DNA of 64,000 bases from Pseudooceanicola endophyticus (lineage in GTDB: Bacteria; Pseudomonadota; Alphaproteobacteria; Rhodobacterales; Rhodobacteraceae), in NCBI RefSeq assembly GCF_018760365.1, contig NZ_JAHIAB010000005.1, positions 124,001-188,000 on the forward strand, given 5' to 3'. Below are positions 27,001-28,845 of this stretch, one piece after another (position 1 is the first letter of the stretch; every line of letters begins with the position of its first letter). Below the pieces are notes generated by a model. It ran no database searches. It was not told where the DNA came from and saw only the letters and a program-made list of their open reading frames with translations. The position numbers and the translations under genes are program-made.

Positions 27001-28471
27001 CGGAGAGGATCTGTATGGCATTGCCGCGCTTTCCAGCGTGAATGACCTGATCACCGCCCCCAACAGCTTCAACTTCCGCTACATCATCAACGTCGATCAG
27101 CAACTGAAGAAGACGGTGAACCTGACGCCCTTCAACCTGGATCCCGCGGCCACGCAGGACAAGGAATTCGATCCGCAATACGCCGATGACGTGATCTTTG
27201 GCGGCTGGGGCGACGATTTCCTGCATGGCGGCGCGGGCGATGACGCGATCAGCGGCGCCGAGGCCCTGTCGCTGGCGCTGGCCCCGCAGGCGATGGATGG
27301 CACCATCGTCTCGTGGGAGACGCCGGTGAACCCCGGAGACCTGCTGGCCTATGACGCGACGGTCGAGGAATTCGCCCATTACGATGAAAACAACCCGAGG
27401 GCCAAGATCACCCCGAACGGCGGCACCTTCTTCCTCAACCACATCGCCGAGGAAGGCCCGGTGGATGCCCGCAGCAGCAGCGGGGTCACCACCGACGGCG
27501 ACGACGTGATCTTTGGCGATCTGGGCAATGACGCGATCACCGGCGGCACGGGGCGCGACCGGATGTATGGCGGTTACGGCGATGACTGGCTGAATGCCGA
27601 TGACGTGCTGGAGACCGCCGGCGACAGCAATGACGACACCGATACCGACGAAAGCTACGAGGATTACGTGCTGGGCGGCGCCGGGCGCGACGTGCTGATC
27701 GCCAATACCGGTGGCGACCGGCTGCATGACTGGACCGGCGAATACAACAGCTTCATCGTGCCCTTCAAACCCTTCGGGGCGCCCACGGTGAACCGCCTGA
27801 TGGCGCCCTCCGCGATCGAGTTCTGGTACCTTCTGGGCGCCTCCGACGGGGCCGATCCGACCCGGGCGCTGGATACCGGCAGTGATCCGGCGCGTCATGG
27901 CGAACCCGAGGGCGAGATGGGCATCGTCACCCAGTCCGATGCCGACTGGTCCGACACCCACGGTGCCCCCGCCGATCCGCAGCCCGGCAATGGCCCGGCG
28001 CAGCGCGACGTGCGGGTCACGGCGGCCAGCGGCGACGGCAACGATGCGCCCTCGCCCACCGCCGATTACGGCACGGTGACGACGACCGTGGCAAACCCCG
28101 CGCCCGCGCCGACCCTGACACCCACCACGGCGCAGCGCTCCAGCGTGACGCAGATCCAGGACGCCATCGCCGCCTCGGAAATCGTGATCAGCTTCCATCC
28201 CAAGCAGGCCGCGAAGAACGAGGGCACCGCCTCCTATGTCTACGACGCGGAGCTGGGAGAATTCGTCAAGGATATCAGCTACAAGGACCCCGAGGGCACG
28301 CCTTCGGACAGCGCCTACACGCTGCTGGATCAGGACGGCGCGCTGTTCGCTTACATCGACAGCAAGGGCGGGCTCTGGGTGATCGACGATCTTCTTGAGA
28401 ATGACGGCGGATTTGCCGATGATGATCCCGACGACTGGATCTTCGTCAGCGATTACAACAGCGCCTACTAG
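2..28471 (+). CDS. Giant RTX/beta-solenoid repeat surface protein (3' part of gene)
   Basis: The frame is open from base 2 to a TAG at 28469-28471, giving at least 9,489 codons. The ATG at base 5 has no ribosome binding site and is probably internal, so the true N-terminus and any signal peptide lie upstream. Seen in order: long-period repeats (to about 7,000), Gly/Ala/Val-rich repeats of about 60 residues (to about 12,600), haemagglutinin-like beta-helical sequence with a helix-rich insert near 17,060-17,640, an array of 23-residue turns (19,733-21,030), Calx-beta-like modules (22,270-23,790), RTX GGxGxD nonapeptides (24,460-27,735) and a unique tail of about 245 residues. I saw a single cysteine (codon at 23636). 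RTX repeats normally bind calcium outside the cell. An adhesin or surface-layer role is inferred from architecture. The export and modification cassette follows directly. Confidence 0.9.
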   Translation, partial: EMDKDVEAAIDGADLSAAGDVTVTASNEQELISRAAALSLRDTRSTPSTATLIASTKTVGFGGTLAFNEMRGTTEAAIRGGAQVSGDTITVGATNAAILDSLSEASTKVTSGNNSAVGVSISFNLVGFDIDVLDAFALGLDTLIGINEYLGNEDPSNAHAHVTASEVAAAGALSVTAKNQSLIDATVTNAATSHASDSATANPLYDARGMGFALILANNKIASDAVAEVVNALGTVTSGTALEIAAEDTTTLASNAKVTSASVTTNDGGLSGVDAALGTILPSDLNTDGDKVYDGTGTEVAGASWSVAFGDRIALNHDWEGQGNANGEAGTIYRYMGGTPVSLDLLDTDFEDTDFWQRVPETELLPTGTNLSDSVGVGGMAVRNLFDAQAIARVIGSALEAGGDVSITALENATLTSTGDMAVSSSGGGSVQGDKGDSLAVGALIVVNTANAGALASVEQGSDVASTAGKVSLAARNIASLKAQLDTAISAAGDSVGVVVAFNTLGYAAENLLFQTIDALIGTDIGAQTPSDSVARILDSDVSGQTGVSVTALNAAELQARIGTAVSTDTAAMQGASAMAAQGVLASNMLAGKASALIDESDDTPSDETVEAPEGIVAVRASDETVLKSQTVIDTGASRTNDLGLGMLNALAQELMDTYQYTTQSGTQTLSFGDRVFIGTNHGDADLHGKVFQYMGTDAAVALNGAIYADMDLWKELDETNIIPPALIGVAAKGAQIQTGSAKAYYVMVSRNEAEGGAEAYIDDYAVTARGIVVEAREQATLNALDASTINAVNTYGGLMVTNALNARAEARITDSAVTATAGDVDVSALNLAVMDATTLSAMTGVSEAINVVVAFNSVGFDGSNVLFQTIDALLGSDYLIEAAPVGADALIADSVIVASGDVTVTAETSEENADIAFTDTTAQLLDDMAEAKPLDEVDATGDAAALAALQAEFEAAGISYEGSLSVETLEVQFRWYITDEIGRTWIIENRDGTLVLLVANLLDARVGNEASAIATNNRALFDAYVEGSKEDNAGKGLKDLKYGADGTAGGGLLATNRIASQTSARILNTTTTDHAATDTVATLTSGETVTVATDTYEYIGADLGADESFLYTTRSEVQRLEAGDRIRLHEDHGAWSEGDILVYSGATLEAAQTDPRAVDYALISLFDVLDAQPGDFALGNAPLAIDLSDAVQDYANNAAWQLRDGTLPQGSVSAGGAVTVSASDTAHIRADSNIEISAVVTNNMDAFTALANQALQNEYAYTSFSGTQDLAQGDVIYIGSNGGAEAGKYYQYAGEGGSFDLTNVAGLGLADDSTWTLLNGDVDPQDIFPNFGNLAESNARAVGGIVVTNDVRSESQAEVTNIAITATSGDIAVQSRADATILARLASNVTSSGGSAWGTGESLAVNATIATNMVRASATSTVTGSDLSAGDAIRVTADNSAVLDATTQTETNTGDTGVGVGVTLAFNTLGWKASNLLFNAVDALLGDPLISEAMNGEVPSMARASVIDSSLEATGDLTVEATSRERLNATVSNSTVSAASAQTDASGKSVGVVLASNKVSGRAYAEIDSSGAPAATITAGGLLAVRASDQIGLWSNSKLVSSSTTTNDGGQAVAAETANDAQQADWLALGAGTQSVTVQFGDLVRLDDSYGNGGTAGGVYEYLGTEDVIDINDVDYEDKNLWRPTLTTQGIPSFGNVSESDSVGVGALVVLNDLRSDVAAVIRGADVTAGDIAVEATEEAVMEALADAATSSSGGSNLGEGTSVAVGGIIATNVLQGGADAGVIDSTLHAGDILVEATNSAQLLADNTSLVGTGDTGVGILLAFNSVGWEPSNVLFNTLDGILGDPLISSAFNGEAPVDAEAFVLNSTLIATGKIEVLASNDAEVSASTANETTSAAAALQDASGTAVGAIVATNKLSGTARAYVDIAKLRQSDGTQRVETGDRVLANSGNVYEYSGAEAVIALAGEDFSGADWTLVGDDAGLPVDLQAGGGLRVAATDSNAIRADNTLTVTTTVTNDAGLGIIFTTLENVANDYAYTTKSGVQRGLSFGQKIYIADDYDTAKAERGALYLYVGDSRVGQDVDLGAVDYDASDDWVKIDPLDIESLLPPGVNLNFSESDATAGGGMVAMNDVRGAVIARIAEAQLSTGGDIAVTATEDASIEAHNVGDVAADGGSAFGEGGTTLAVNALIATNVVLATAQALVQDSDLDSSGGAVVVQADNTATLDSDIDMSTTAEGGGESYGIGVTLAFNSVGVSSQNVLFNTIDALFGLLPADEDPAMATAVILRSDVDAQSGITVQATNAMVLNADIVNAALATSIALKDNTSITVAPIVALNRGSAGATAEIRDADVATASGDITVAALDTSLIHAENIAASASIAVGTGKSLSVAVATSIARNTLRSVVDAGILASDAEATTGTIAVIASRAGVIESTAAAVAASVSGAADGNAVGVSVGGAVAVNRLFGAAEASVEDSSLVAEAVEIHAESTSRIDATVAAAAVSVAVSASGDSTAVGIGASISDNQIGWQDAAVSPDHASDQSVILTTGDVVAVTEGAYRGRFYEYVGTSRTDTTDLSIADYGDLQAWKEVGLSREGALTSAHLDNSTITTSLGADAGLEVEALSEQTITSLVLAGAVAVAVGKSGIAVGGTGSFARNRIASDAAAYVLGDGGTPLQLAHGRIVALDRSSIDSVTGAASVAVGVGTSSTAVSVAIGIAASLNEVSNRTEAWVEDAALVITGSDQGNSLVVSAETSAGDSFTLASPGFDGDDLDDAAQIDMGNDDKGTEDPSDDEVTPDATDAAADAAILAALRTALNGQLDPQDQISATDTLRVSKAGFGQWLAVVEDSNGDGEGSGRSFALSFDGNVLKVDRSTINAISAAAAVSVSVSSSSAIAVSGAGAFSQNSVTASALAWLEGTTVSAPGDVVIEAYGDSTINAAVLVASAAVAVSGSTGVGVSIGAAIARNLLGDDGAMEVMATVTDSRITSGGDLVITAEAAQQIHALTFAGSVAVAGGSTGVAVSGSGVWNENLINVDVLAAIDGDAGQTTADSITVTALNNSEVEAFAGAASVGVAFGSTGVAVSIGLGLAQNEIAGSVIARLSGADVATTSGSLSVIADNAAAISAFAGAASIAAGFGRTGIAVSGAGAEATNRITSRTQALIEDSTVSSTGDVDVTAQASGDINAIVLAASAAVAVGQTGVGASIGVAVSRNLIGYGQGTTPYSHTTADSVTQLTQNATTVRIEAGARAGDIYRYIGDTVTQADNVIDESGATAPFALNAQDYGNTDLWELVNLTDSAAVIDAAITDSDVTAGGGVLVDARSLQAIKAASLAGSVAVAGGQTGVAVSGSGSAVENRINTDVTARIAGAGSDVQADHVVVNADDISTIDAVSAAMAVSVAFGQAGVAVSLGVSIALNEIAGDVGATISEASVTTMGAQGITVSASTPELPLGSSASDAVVSVSVGTLDDLAVADMIDSDTPDATDLAGDAALAASLASALQSAGFEVLGTVKVAALEEGQSWTVVDAEGSSIALRLEGGQIRAAKAAINAVSGAAALSVAVGQVGVGIAGAGAVALNSIQSAVEASVVDADLTTTGGGDLVIDARSDTEINAAVLAVSAAVAAGQVGVGVGIGVSVARNVIGRDLTGAPVAGRGVVQAYAEDSSMDLSGDLTITAESAQGIRALTFAGAAAVAAGQVGVGVAGSGAYAENVIDATTGAWIDGDGTGISADVITVEASDTSRIDAFGGSVAVAAGFGMVGVAVSAGVGIGFNAIGSEVLAEIRNADSGVASTVGDIAVLASNSAQIRAATAAAALAVSGGLVGVSFAGAGASAQNEITGATTARIADASVTAADDLRVEATGEARIDAIVLAASAAIGVGAGGFGASIGASLAENRIGNGDSTGVFATIDDSTVTAGGAIDVLATMDEARIDATVVALSVAIAGGAVAGAAAGSGSDAVNILDYAVIAQIDDSAVTATGDTVTVEATDHSVIDSFVGAASVAGSAGLVGGSVAIAVGLSENSVDNTIRAQVDNSDITAGALVVNAEDDSDTYAAAAAAAVSASISLGFSVAGAGTQVLATNSSRTQALVSGTGNNDVITLSGDLSVTAEARPRLEAETVAAALSVGFAAFGAAGSSVEVTALPEVTASVTGVITNADDVTIEATGRARASGLAVGLSLATGFAASANVVEVTLASDVAATAGGTMDVDTLNVTARTAEYQNQTNATATTYAAAGGLIGATSTLATTHVGDSVTAQIAGGAQIDALVDVNIASVADSSQYADALAAAVGIVGIGAAVAEATADVTSHATVGTNADVTAALVNISAGGTAEAVADTTAGSGGAVAGAGAAPTVQIDADIRAQISDGARIEVATNNASIIDYYAGNIDEIPGFLNITAAFTARPNAFVTASSFGLIAGNGADSDIGVDADVVVRFGSQDGDGTGAEVIAESLYAAATSTVIKAAVSGNHLDGDAGGLASGALSSSDMEIALRTRIDIDDHSTITATDATGSFTARAFNALDISDDVALFTAGALSGAGAFTDLTANTLLAEITVGTGAVIDAAGELIFEANGQHNVDLHSKSETYGLGTVAVGHAKIDLAPDNLITISGSVTAGRDIHLTAGTDADRTIYAHELKAYVDNFAGSLIPIDDLETRAVVITDNTITVGAGALLEGFANINLFADELGVANLDVKAKAVNWTSAVTDAIDSALGGNNANLGPGFGRALARGSVVNDGLIRTGAERHKDLTISFDAATGAFIGTSTTSAGVQTWTFDASSVSGPSDPGTFLLTTNGQDSDITFTVKLEQVESNRAAQLDIARENLALYNVRDDDGNIVNPDLVQFYEDQIERILDEMLAAGEAQWYDYDNDGVVDIDQGELIPLLPTVQIIEVDPVFAQAGLVEVLADQLYGSGTFDTPRDSSINITNQTAAYLVIGGAEIPEVNGGVYFNGNDVSLAANPGTAILDENGEVTAKDGGYWSPITPGFSFSAASTTPSGGVPEINITIDYDALGAVLNDGDPNTNTAVWPDLIINGSVLNLRGDITIDNNSNYGSSNGSVLVYADVNGQNVYIRSNGTTILDTGATQDHLAGEPYSKWKTADLTGNNYADRTAGMLNAERISQAAIDAFLSVQPTTPSITGDRIYIESQYLNINGIIQSGEETFQVTLNDATRDKIAAHKASGSSTVILLPTTNSDFQIYFDPTANAGQGAVLVTPLTPGGGYVDITARVMNTRNGEIIVYGGYPEIEIVNNMVFTGAYAGYTPEIIVQELDATTRGTGELIIKDLAKQATNGVPYTTIYRVNAAGEVEVSDNGGGYVGQGAAKDFTYNPQSGYRYGWMLAQGSREVLIEEWTEGDWLGIDAFAPDSRAPDKTDTTTFAGELVPDSNYFYLDVAHDGDAYTFDSVTVTDNVNGPYRTGYEHWSTWYGTNYSWFQYTTVTDSVEYVTHTIEADRPIGISFIGHAAGSIVIDGGASDITIDGPLRNAYGATSITTTGVITTTNSGAILGEIGGRTVTLSARALGTDYEALRVNLSEAAGVTGQRLDATASAGIVHLYETSGDLVLGTISAGGGDRNAVITAAGSILAAATGHGITADAITLTAEDGDIGSALRPILMDTGTRDQSLLSATALSGSIAVRETDGDLRLYQIHARDEVYVGVASGDLVDGNQTEETDERAVSELRNGVWGALSLTDYETDEAGNQVWTGAASQKVQDAKDTLANAKTQEYRSYWQTRIAQEAGYALELADLHPDWDQASIDAAAAAFYLTFRASAPEYDPAALLRLSADEESYYEAFYTAQATAEGAADVTAYVANAILTLRAARTAQYRGLDAIWGSYTGTPGNPLTADVYDAGWSYQLTAEEAAAIDASIKIWTEEELINAIGAGLLVPVTDTDTVIEEANIIGADVTLDVSGQIGATDGFEIIAIDPDTPLTPDQRVLLSAAERDDLFFLTTDRFAATVTFDAAAGTITRTSGSWDSSLSGQIIQVEGNSANATEEGPFYTVDHISADGLTLVLDTSRVALTLSEVNVAVHVSGLALDPRGLDLSDMEVDIAGRTLTLVGGVGDFSGYRAGMKLLLAGDTANANDADSLYTVISASATTLVLDQVLTTETGVTLDVNQFVELTMVQVQLREDLDITVTGQLDVTAGGQAYIGSESAIKLGVLNVAGDLRLRAQGDLTNGGGSSATNITSQDLVLEAGDGGVGGSGTIYVDQDAGYKLTARGTGDINVTERDGDMNVSTIYSAGGDVSLVAEGSILDANATEFVNIEARDITLTAQTGSIGTKTNAMEIEARGDGLSDPDALGLVTLTAAGDVIVYEQEGDMNIRNVLSRGGDVVLYAQLSIFDALDLVDPTAPETSADGTTTGARLAADVLAAGSITLTAEFGYIGAFGNELDIDSHRGGTGVVTVTSKENTFLIEQAGDLYLNTVEVTQPNPALATAYLTATVGSIWNALLPGGSSNVLGGRAYLIAQGNIGSADNRLYTQIGSLQSLSTTGSTFVTNDGALTVETMDGGAGAGQYAGGDVETTASSPITVANTITAGGDITYLSTETALADYDNFTVLDGISVTAGGSIYVTAGDHVTLGTGALLQAGGDVRISGDLTSLDGEGSAILINGVITAGGSLWITTGANNDTLTLSETGQITAFGAVTLSMGAGNDAVTLAADLEAQSGNVTVTLGEGTNSFTQDQGLIRAGGNLVMTSGSGGDDIALTGTTEVGGDLWIATGDGSDSLLIRGQLDVGGNAVLLMAGGIDQLWIDSEPPSPALPITIGGDLLIDTGTGADVLLIADNMIVGGDMVVLTGEGADQIQTLSVVFVGGDTVIDTGAGADTLHMDGSHHSDGGISIDTGEDADEIEITGILEGMIEVLIDTGNADDLFTLTGLIGTIGDATLITGEGQDTADLSGQIDAGEALLIDTGTGIDLVAITGVLLAGSSMILRTDEGEDRIAVSGEMRAGTSMLIDTEETRDFLTVTGLLEAGSDLTVLLGTGDDQMVFDGADVFAGTTLVIHGDAGADRIRILDPQAFDGTAAIYGDLGDDLIEIVRLDGQGAFDSLLVDGGAGSDDLSVQTHGSIGGIAVNYVIDVRDSGGPTDVDAMIVLGTTEDDVFLSRTSFFALLHGDIDQMRGADPTRPQTLERINYDRAINGRVTLLGQAGDDTFIADDNAAIMTLDGGLGDDTFQFGQLFGNDPNVASGDNGIAAGDEINAVLTTRGWLSDGISFATVAFGGEGQDSFTVYANRAQLKLEGEAGNDEFTVRAFLLADDGSSSLQDDTQLNAGEGDDLIRYNINAPLDIDGGAGFDKVIVLGTEGDDAFVITEDGVFGAGLNVSLSNTEELLEVDGLEGDDSFFILSTAANAVTRIIGGLGSDTFDVTGDVTETIISADLAGRSGLINHQAASADDAYDQTFIEGLGTTVADGNQGAVIISQGAAGDATPGVTQLSENEGDRTDIYAIRLTDIPTGVVYVTVSANRASSADRNLALPGMAAGTAISFAAGGSTLTRASGSFLDDGFDVTQSIRLGGTTDGDADRIYKIVSVSATQIVVEGAFAITQTGATDLTLTGQEADSVRVSADGTTFADAIVLSFDASNWDQAQTVTIRAEDDAAAEGTRNVVISHSVRSSDAAFDGAQVQNLMAEVRDNDLAELQITQSGADTFVLEGAQGISDTYDLVLSRAPGPGETVTITLTDNANSGDLAYSQTVFTFDATNWDQVQTVTVTALADGLVENAERITLTHTISSDGPVYATASAQELTLTAIDGDDAGVVIRQSDGDTVVIDSSDDAYNQTDSYSVRLTKAPTADVTISIFDDGQTRIVESARVTRVTLADQTLAVSFVHVSDGADYIERSDGISWAAQGFASGQTLDISGSGSNDGAVMIGAVSADGTRLYLSGGKSLTDATCPATLTVTAAQITFTTANWYEAVEVTLEADPGYTPAATDYITKVFPAEEHTAAKLYGPLILEGGPTEDRTLLAPVMLPSESDPGPIALDIVIDETAQNDRVNIFNDTDVTGEAGFMTTTTLPDGTERLLVNGLGMGTGTVDFDESLAQDGSQIVSYAQGITMNRMEIIDVLLGNADDSFTVLSTNTMSDNTTDLPITAIHGGGGADVITVLGGGGPDSLLVIYGDTDTYGARYDYLGGAPTGGGLVFDGHENPALHGDTIDASAIGTAGQLGLAIYGGIGNDTIIGSMGDDHIAGGAGDDVIHGLSGRDHIYGDNGFSVDLGARDLVVSEDIILDPALDSADTRTPGSDWIDAGSGDDIVLADLGVITQVAGTQRITTTGFVTAVYTTNPGEGGNDTVFAGMGDDIVLGGMGDDSLTDTGGANILFGDNGNIDKVILDEGEGDFDVIETTYASDAGNDSITAADGSDVILGGFGDDVIDAGSGANIVFGDLGEVVAHATLNAPQLTGFAMTIAAIRSQETLLGGADTILSGTGSDVILGGLGADQIDAGQGANLVFGDNGAVTTGAGAANLGTLPLELLSALTTQEAHGGADVITTGLGEDIVLGGTAGDVITTNAGDGADAADIVLGDVGRILWINAQDGSTDLAQLIETTDWRHGGDDVIATGDANDLVIGGTGADVIRAGAGNDLVMGDHATLAGDINETALPLVTGLRPFDVWATYTGGDRMGGADTIYAGAGDDLVMGQQGADVIFGEEGDDDLIGGHNVDTDNEGALAFDAGDVLDGGAGDDVILGDNGRIYRSGQSVDARMRALAEGILYDTEGVAQITGEAMTRPDGTQQRDITLFDHSDTEDAAEYGDDYIAGGAEDDLIFGQLGNDVIQGDGSIDLDGDGIADPGAVFAARINGLLETGASVDDFAGTGRDGDDYIEGNGGEDVIFGNLGQDDIVGGSSTLFSLEGDESLRPDGADLIFGGSGTAATRNDLGDEGADGHARDADTILGDNGNIYRIVGTYGTDSGAYLTFAYDSYGGERIIPRAVELLDYTEGGPDYAPAALSDNGAGDEIHGEAGDDVIYAQTGSDVIFGDGQNDDLIGGWGNDWISGGTGSDGVLGDDGRIMTSRNSTSYGEDLYGIAALSSVNDLITAPNSFNFRYIINVDQQLKKTVNLTPFNLDPAATQDKEFDPQYADDVIFGGWGDDFLHGGAGDDAISGAEALSLALAPQAMDGTIVSWETPVNPGDLLAYDATVEEFAHYDENNPRAKITPNGGTFFLNHIAEEGPVDARSSSGVTTDGDDVIFGDLGNDAITGGTGRDRMYGGYGDDWLNADDVLETAGDSNDDTDTDESYEDYVLGGAGRDVLIANTGGDRLHDWTGEYNSFIVPFKPFGAPTVNRLMAPSAIEFWYLLGASDGADPTRALDTGSDPARHGEPEGEMGIVTQSDADWSDTHGAPADPQPGNGPAQRDVRVTAASGDGNDAPSPTADYGTVTTTVANPAPAPTLTPTTAQRSSVTQIQDAIAASEIVISFHPKQAAKNEGTASYVYDAELGEFVKDISYKDPEGTPSDSAYTLLDQDGALFAYIDSKGGLWVIDDLLENDGGFADDDPDDWIFVSDYNSAY
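385..6815 (+). repeat. Long-period repeats in the giant protein
   Basis: A landmark segment with the pattern FN-x2-G, then N-x-LF-x3-DALxG, recurs inside the coding frame near 385-450, 1505-1570, 2567-2630, 4398-4462, 5470-5537 and 6750-6815. Spacing is about 1.05-1.3 kb, with one double gap. Between landmarks the order is conserved: a Thr/Ser segment ending TNDGG or similar, a Tyr-x-Tyr-x-Gly module, a SESD-type segment (near 1105, 4000, 5095, 6345), then the next landmark. Copies have diverged in sequence but the order holds, suggesting old internal duplication. Confidence 0.7.
992..9876 (+). repeat. Dispersed YxYxG...DY...W modules in the giant protein
   Basis: A module of about 30-45 residues recurs with the pattern G-x2-YxYxG, then L, then DY-x4-W. 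Copies lie near 992-1080, 2068-2150, 3289-3306 (short) with 3418-3490, 3859-3962, 4972-5055, 5851-5940, 6205-6300, 7672-7765 and 9748-9876. Most are preceded by a GDxV/I-type turn. They interrupt the solenoid and concentrate aromatic residues in an otherwise aromatic-poor protein. A ligand-binding role is possible, but no family was recognised. Confidence 0.65.
7000..12620 (+). repeat. Gly/Ala/Val-rich repeats of about 60 residues
   Basis: A core of the form G-x-V/T-G-V/I-x-V followed by G-rich sequence and N-x-I recurs near 9040, 9220, 9400, 9580, 10015, 10200, 10680, 10860, 11075, 11260, 11450, 11630, 11815 and 12000, about 180-190 bases apart. Core types alternate between SGSG-like and SIG-like versions. 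Larger intervals are explained by inserted modules at about 9,650-9,880 and 10,300-10,620. The pattern fits a stacked beta-solenoid; this is inference from periodicity. Confidence 0.65.
19733..21030 (+). repeat. Eighteen-unit array of ~23-residue solenoid turns
   Basis: About 18 tandem units of 22-30 residues (most often 23) follow the pattern GGDLxIxTGxGxD, then alternating hydrophobics, then a short V/A turn. Examples begin at 19733, 20678 and about 20,955. Each unit carries a Gly/Asp turn (TGxGxD) related to, but distinct from, the RTX nonapeptide. One unit per coil of a parallel beta-helix or beta-roll is the natural reading. Units differ in DNA sequence, so this is an old protein-level repeat and not recent tandem duplication. 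Confidence 0.75.
22270..23790 (+). repeat. Calx-beta-like modules in the giant protein
   Basis: Two clear copies of a motif FDA-x-NWDQ-x-QTVT followed by an acidic stretch and an ISH/LTH strand lie near 22,697-22,825 and 23,050-23,175. A degenerate third (ANWYEAVEVT) lies near 23,672-23,782. Such segments resemble Calx-beta domains common in large bacterial adhesins. The only cysteine noticed in the giant protein (codon at 23636) lies just before the third copy. Confidence 0.6.
24460..27735 (+). repeat. RTX calcium-binding nonapeptide repeats
   Basis: Many copies of the GGxGxDxxx type are visible, for example GGAGDDVI and GGTGRDRM, usually in short blocks separated by longer, less regular linkers of 60-150 residues that often begin GDNG. 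This is the classic hemolysin-type calcium-binding beta-roll. In known RTX proteins these fold on meeting extracellular calcium. The blocks sit near the C-terminus, as expected, but are followed by a non-repetitive tail of about 245 residues. Confidence 0.85.
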
Positions 28472-28496
28472 GCGCGCCGCTGACATGACCACCGTC

Positions 28497-28520
28497 GGCG
28501 GCCCTGTGGGAGGGGCCGCC
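28497..28520 (+). promoter_or_regulatory. GC-rich hairpin between giant gene and export cassette
   Basis: A perfect 8-bp stem (GGCGGCCC at 28497-28504, GGGCCGCC at 28513-28520) with an 8-nt loop lies in the 74-nt gap after the giant gene. There is no T-run after it, so it is unlikely to be an intrinsic terminator. It could protect the 3' end of the giant mRNA or reduce read-through into the cassette. The following gene has its own strong Shine-Dalgarno (GGGGAGGGG). Confidence 0.45.
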
Positions 28521-28545
28521 GCCATCATGACCGGGGAGGGGCCAC

Positions 28546-28845
28546 ATGGCGAAGGACGAAACCGAAACGAAGGACAGCGACCGCAAGTCGATGGTGATCT
28601 GGAATGACGAGGCGATGGCGACCAGCTTTGCCAATGTCGTCAACGTCCAGGGCACGCGGGAACAGGTCGAGGTCTTCTTTGGCACCAACCGCAGCTGGAA
28701 CCCGGCGGATGCCGGACCGCTGCGGGTCGATCTGACCAACCGGGTGATCATGACGCCCTTCGCGGCCAAGCGGCTGCACCAGATCCTGACCGGCGTGCTG
28801 CGCGAATACGAGGCCCGGCACGGGATACTGAAGGTCGAAGACTGA
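28546..28845 (+). CDS. DUF3467 family small protein
   Basis: This 99-residue cytosolic-looking protein has the DUF3467 pattern: a short polar start, a FANVVNV strand, a central EVFFGTN strand pair, then a conserved V-x-MTPFAAKRLHQIL segment near the C-terminus. No signal peptide or membrane segment is visible. The start is supported by GGGGAGGGG five bases upstream. The stop overlaps the next start (TGATG), so the two are translationally coupled. The family has no firmly known biochemical role. Its position as first gene of the export cassette suggests an accessory or chaperone-like function, which is inference. Confidence 0.8.
   Translation: MAKDETETKDSDRKSMVIWNDEAMATSFANVVNVQGTREQVEVFFGTNRSWNPADAGPLRVDLTNRVIMTPFAAKRLHQILTGVLREYEARHGILKVED

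Noticed and set aside
2-28471. Two-partner or type I secretion of the giant protein by a partner in this window
   Set aside because: No TpsB/FhaC-type transporter, ABC ATPase exporter or TolC gene is present. It could still be encoded elsewhere or upstream.
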